Below are positions 13,765 to 14,946 of a DNA stretch of 14,946 nucleotides, one piece after another; positions within the stretch are counted from its first letter, which is position 1, and every line of letters begins with the position of its first letter. The translations under genes were made by a program, and so were the position numbers. The stretch comes from Microcaldota archaeon (GTDB taxonomy: Archaea; Aenigmatarchaeota; Aenigmatarchaeia; QMZP01; QMZT01). Under the pieces are notes generated by a model, which was not told the DNA's origin, searched no databases, and was given only the letters and a program-made list of their open reading frames with translations. Where the stretch lies: contig JAADIF010000080.1 of the NCBI GenBank assembly GCA_013151465.1, positions 1 to 14,946 on the forward strand. Direction: 5' to 3'.

Positions 13765-13778
13765 TCCCCCCCTCGGCA

Positions 13779-13783
13779 TTTTT
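13779..13783 (+). terminator. T5 terminator of the tRNA gene
   Basis: TTTTT directly after the discriminator base at 13778, followed by AGTTTTC; a T-run terminator is usual for archaeal tRNA genes. Confidence 0.55.
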
Positions 13784-13808
13784 AGTTTTCTTGTATAATA
13801 TATATTGT

Positions 13809-14192
13809 ATGGGAAATGCGGCATCCGCGATTATAATAAGGGACAGGAAGATTCTGCTCATCCGTAGAGGAAGGGATGCTCCGGAATTTCCCGGATTCTG
13901 GACATGCCCCGGCGGCGTGATGGAAAAAGGCGAAAGCCCCGAAGAATGCGCTGCAAGGGAGGTGAAGGAAGAGGTCGGCCTCGATTTTGTTCCAACTGAA
14001 TTGTTTTTTGACAGAACTGCAAATGACGGGAAGAAATACCGATTCTTGGGCAGGTGGAAGGGCAGCATCCGCCTTCAGAAGGAGGAAACGGAAGAATATG
14101 GCTGGTTTTCGTTTGAAGAAGCGATCAAGCTTCCGCTCGCGTTTGATTATAGGAAAATCATAAAAAAGCTACATTCAGACTCCCTATTATAA
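13809..14192 (+). CDS. Nudix hydrolase
   Basis: 127 aa from ATG 13809 (MGNAASAIIIRDRKILLIRRG). The Nudix box is complete: G36-x5-E42-x7-R50-E51-V-K-E54-E55-V-G57-L58, coordinating the catalytic divalent metal. Such small single-domain enzymes cleave nucleoside diphosphates linked to another group (oxidised nucleotides, sugar nucleotides, caps); CPGG and WFSFEEA near residue 100 are usual for MutT/ADP-ribose-like members, but the substrate cannot be told. The frame is open upstream to 13725, inside the tRNA gene; ATG 13809 is chosen because the family begins just before the first strand. The gene starts 31 bp after the tRNA. No SD; possibly leaderless. Confidence 0.9.
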   Translation: MGNAASAIIIRDRKILLIRRGRDAPEFPGFWTCPGGVMEKGESPEECAAREVKEEVGLDFVPTELFFDRTANDGKKYRFLGRWKGSIRLQKEETEEYGWFSFEEAIKLPLAFDYRKIIKKLHSDSLL

Positions 14193-14195
14193 CTT

Positions 14196-14208
14196 CATAA
14201 ATAAAAAA
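14196..14208 (+). promoter_or_regulatory. Probable TATA box of the second Nudix gene
   Basis: CATAAATAAAAAA lies 21-33 nt before ATG 14229; with no SD in between, a leaderless transcript is likely. A/T richness lowers certainty. Confidence 0.45.
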
Positions 14209-14228
14209 GCTATGCTCTATTTATTAAC

Positions 14229-14946
14229 ATGACCGATTATGCGGCCGTTTTCGGCAATGATATGCTGGAGATATACGATCTCGAAGGAAGGTTTCTGACA
14301 ATTACAGAAAGAAAATCATTTTACAAGAATATCAAAAAAGAGTTCAAGGAAAAGGGCGTAATAACGGAAAAAGTGAAATCGATAAGACTTCTTCTCATGA
14401 ATTCTAACGGAAGGATATATATACAGAAAAGGAGTGTATTCAAGGAAAGGAACGGCGGTCTGTATGACAAGACCATAGGCGGTCATGTAAAGGCCGGTCA
14501 TACATGGGAGCTTACTGTGGTAAAGGAATGCCACGAAGAATTAGGGTTTCCCGCAGTCGTTCTTACCGATGATGAATTCAGAAACGCTATAACAACGACA
14601 GATATAAGAATAATAGGATTGTTTAGAAGTGTTGAACATATTGAGACATTCATCTCTATATCACGTACAAAAACCAGAAACGATTTCTTTAAACAACCGT
14701 TCATAACGCAGTTCTATATAGGATATTATGACGGACCTATAAACTTCTGCGATGGAGAATCCACAGGAATTGAGGTATTCACGCTTGATGAACTTGAGAA
14801 GCGGATAGAAGAGGAACCTGATAAATTTACCGAAGATCTTAAATTCATGCTAAAAAGATACAGGGACTATCTCGTTCCTATAGAAAGAGGACCTAAAAAG
14901 GTGCTCGGTTATGAAGAAAACAGCGGAGAGACTATCAAGAAAATCC
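14229..14946 (+). CDS. Nudix-fold protein with degenerate Nudix box (3' end outside window)
   Basis: 239 codons are visible from ATG 14229 with no stop. Residues about 50-70 (SIRLLLMNSNGRIYIQKRS) and 76-107 (NGGLYDKTIGGHVKAGHTWE, then LTVVKECHEELGF) match the isopentenyl-diphosphate-isomerase-like Nudix layout (IQKRS ... GGHVxxG ... EELG). The metal-binding E103-E104 pair is present, but the first box glutamate is His91 and the arginine is Lys99. An extra N-terminal segment of about 48 residues precedes the fold. C-terminal helices (EVFTLDELEKRIEEEPDKF) are typical. It could be an active variant or a binding protein. It is independent of the first Nudix gene, 36 bp upstream. Confidence 0.82.
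   Translation, partial: MTDYAAVFGNDMLEIYDLEGRFLTITERKSFYKNIKKEFKEKGVITEKVKSIRLLLMNSNGRIYIQKRSVFKERNGGLYDKTIGGHVKAGHTWELTVVKECHEELGFPAVVLTDDEFRNAITTTDIRIIGLFRSVEHIETFISISRTKTRNDFFKQPFITQFYIGYYDGPINFCDGESTGIEVFTLDELEKRIEEEPDKFTEDLKFMLKRYRDYLVPIERGPKKVLGYEENSGETIKKI

Larger units (their letters stand above)
13469..13778 (+). tRNA. Elongator tRNA-Met(CAU) with three introns
   Basis: Acceptor stem GCCGAGG (13469-13475) pairs perfectly with CCTCGGC (13771-13777), discriminator A 13778. Exons: 13469-13487, 13519-13535, 13673-13694 and 13765-13778, total 72 nt. Mature arms: D stem GCTC/GAGC with loop AGTGGTA; anticodon stem CCAGA/TCTGG with loop CTCATGA (anticodon CAT, 13532-13534); variable AGGTC; T stem GGGGG/CCCCC with loop TTCAAAT. 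Acceptor, D-arm and AGGTCGGGGGTTC match archaeal elongator tRNA-Met rather than initiator (no GGG/CCC anticodon stem) or tRNA-Ile2. No CCA is encoded. Intron edges were set by fitting BHB motifs and conserved loop sequences by eye; they could shift by a base. Confidence 0.9.

Noticed and set aside
13469..13778. Split or permuted tRNA
   Set aside because: All four exon parts are in order on one strand and each gap can be drawn as a BHB intron, so cis-splicing explains it.
13445..14068. 207-codon minus-strand ORF
   Set aside because: It lies antisense to the tRNA-Met gene and the first Nudix gene, both well supported, and its translation resembles no protein.

Overview
The window looks archaeal. 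Translation and promoter signals are a mix of AGGAGG/GGTG ribosome-binding sites and apparently leaderless starts, with TATA-box-like elements about 21-35 nt upstream of start codons. It carries an archaeal Hef-type helicase, an archaeal Ogg2-type 8-oxoguanine glycosylase, secreted sequon-rich surface proteins, and a tRNA interrupted by bulge-helix-bulge (BHB) introns. The rubrerythrin/rubredoxin/flavodiiron set suggests an anaerobe or microaerobe. I cannot fix the phylum; a DPANN-type or other little-studied lineage is a guess.

Layout, all on the minus strand until the tRNA. (1) 1-2607: one promoter drives rubrerythrin, rubredoxin, flavodiiron protein and an 8-oxoguanine DNA glycosylase/lyase cut by the window edge. 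This is a compact unit for peroxide and oxygen removal plus repair of oxidised guanine. (2) 2618-9030: a membrane-associated AAA+ cluster, in transcription order MoxR1, MoxR2 with a Lys/Arg-rich tail, DUF58, a BatA-like VWA membrane protein, then after an internal promoter a 453-aa protein of unknown function, a 55-aa single-pass membrane protein and an HExxH multi-pass membrane protein. Joints are very tight (ATGA overlaps, TAA-GTG, TAG-ATG). The last three ORFs share one reading frame, separated only by TAG codons, and the last has no ordinary start codon before its first membrane helix.

(3) 9106-11760: two paralogous secreted, sequon-rich proteins with matching promoters, leaders and T-rich terminators. 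Between them lies a short orphan ORF resembling the RNase-H-like core of DUF460 proteins. (4) 11791-13386: helicase-only Hef (FANCM/MPH1 type). (5) 13435-13783, plus strand: an elongator tRNA-Met(CAU) gene whose 72-nt mature sequence is split by three introns (31, 137 and 70 nt, at about 20/21, 37/38 and 59/60). Introns 2 and 3 share a related segment of about 36-38 nt. (6) 13809-14946, plus strand: two Nudix-fold genes, the second running off the window with a degenerate Nudix box.

The strongest candidates for something new are the three-intron tRNA with related introns and the single-frame 453-aa/55-aa/HExxH arrangement. No transposase, integrase, CRISPR array or rRNA was seen. No gene-free stretch exceeds about 300 bp; the longest, 10119-10350, shows only the promoter of the gene at 10118 and otherwise nothing I recognise.
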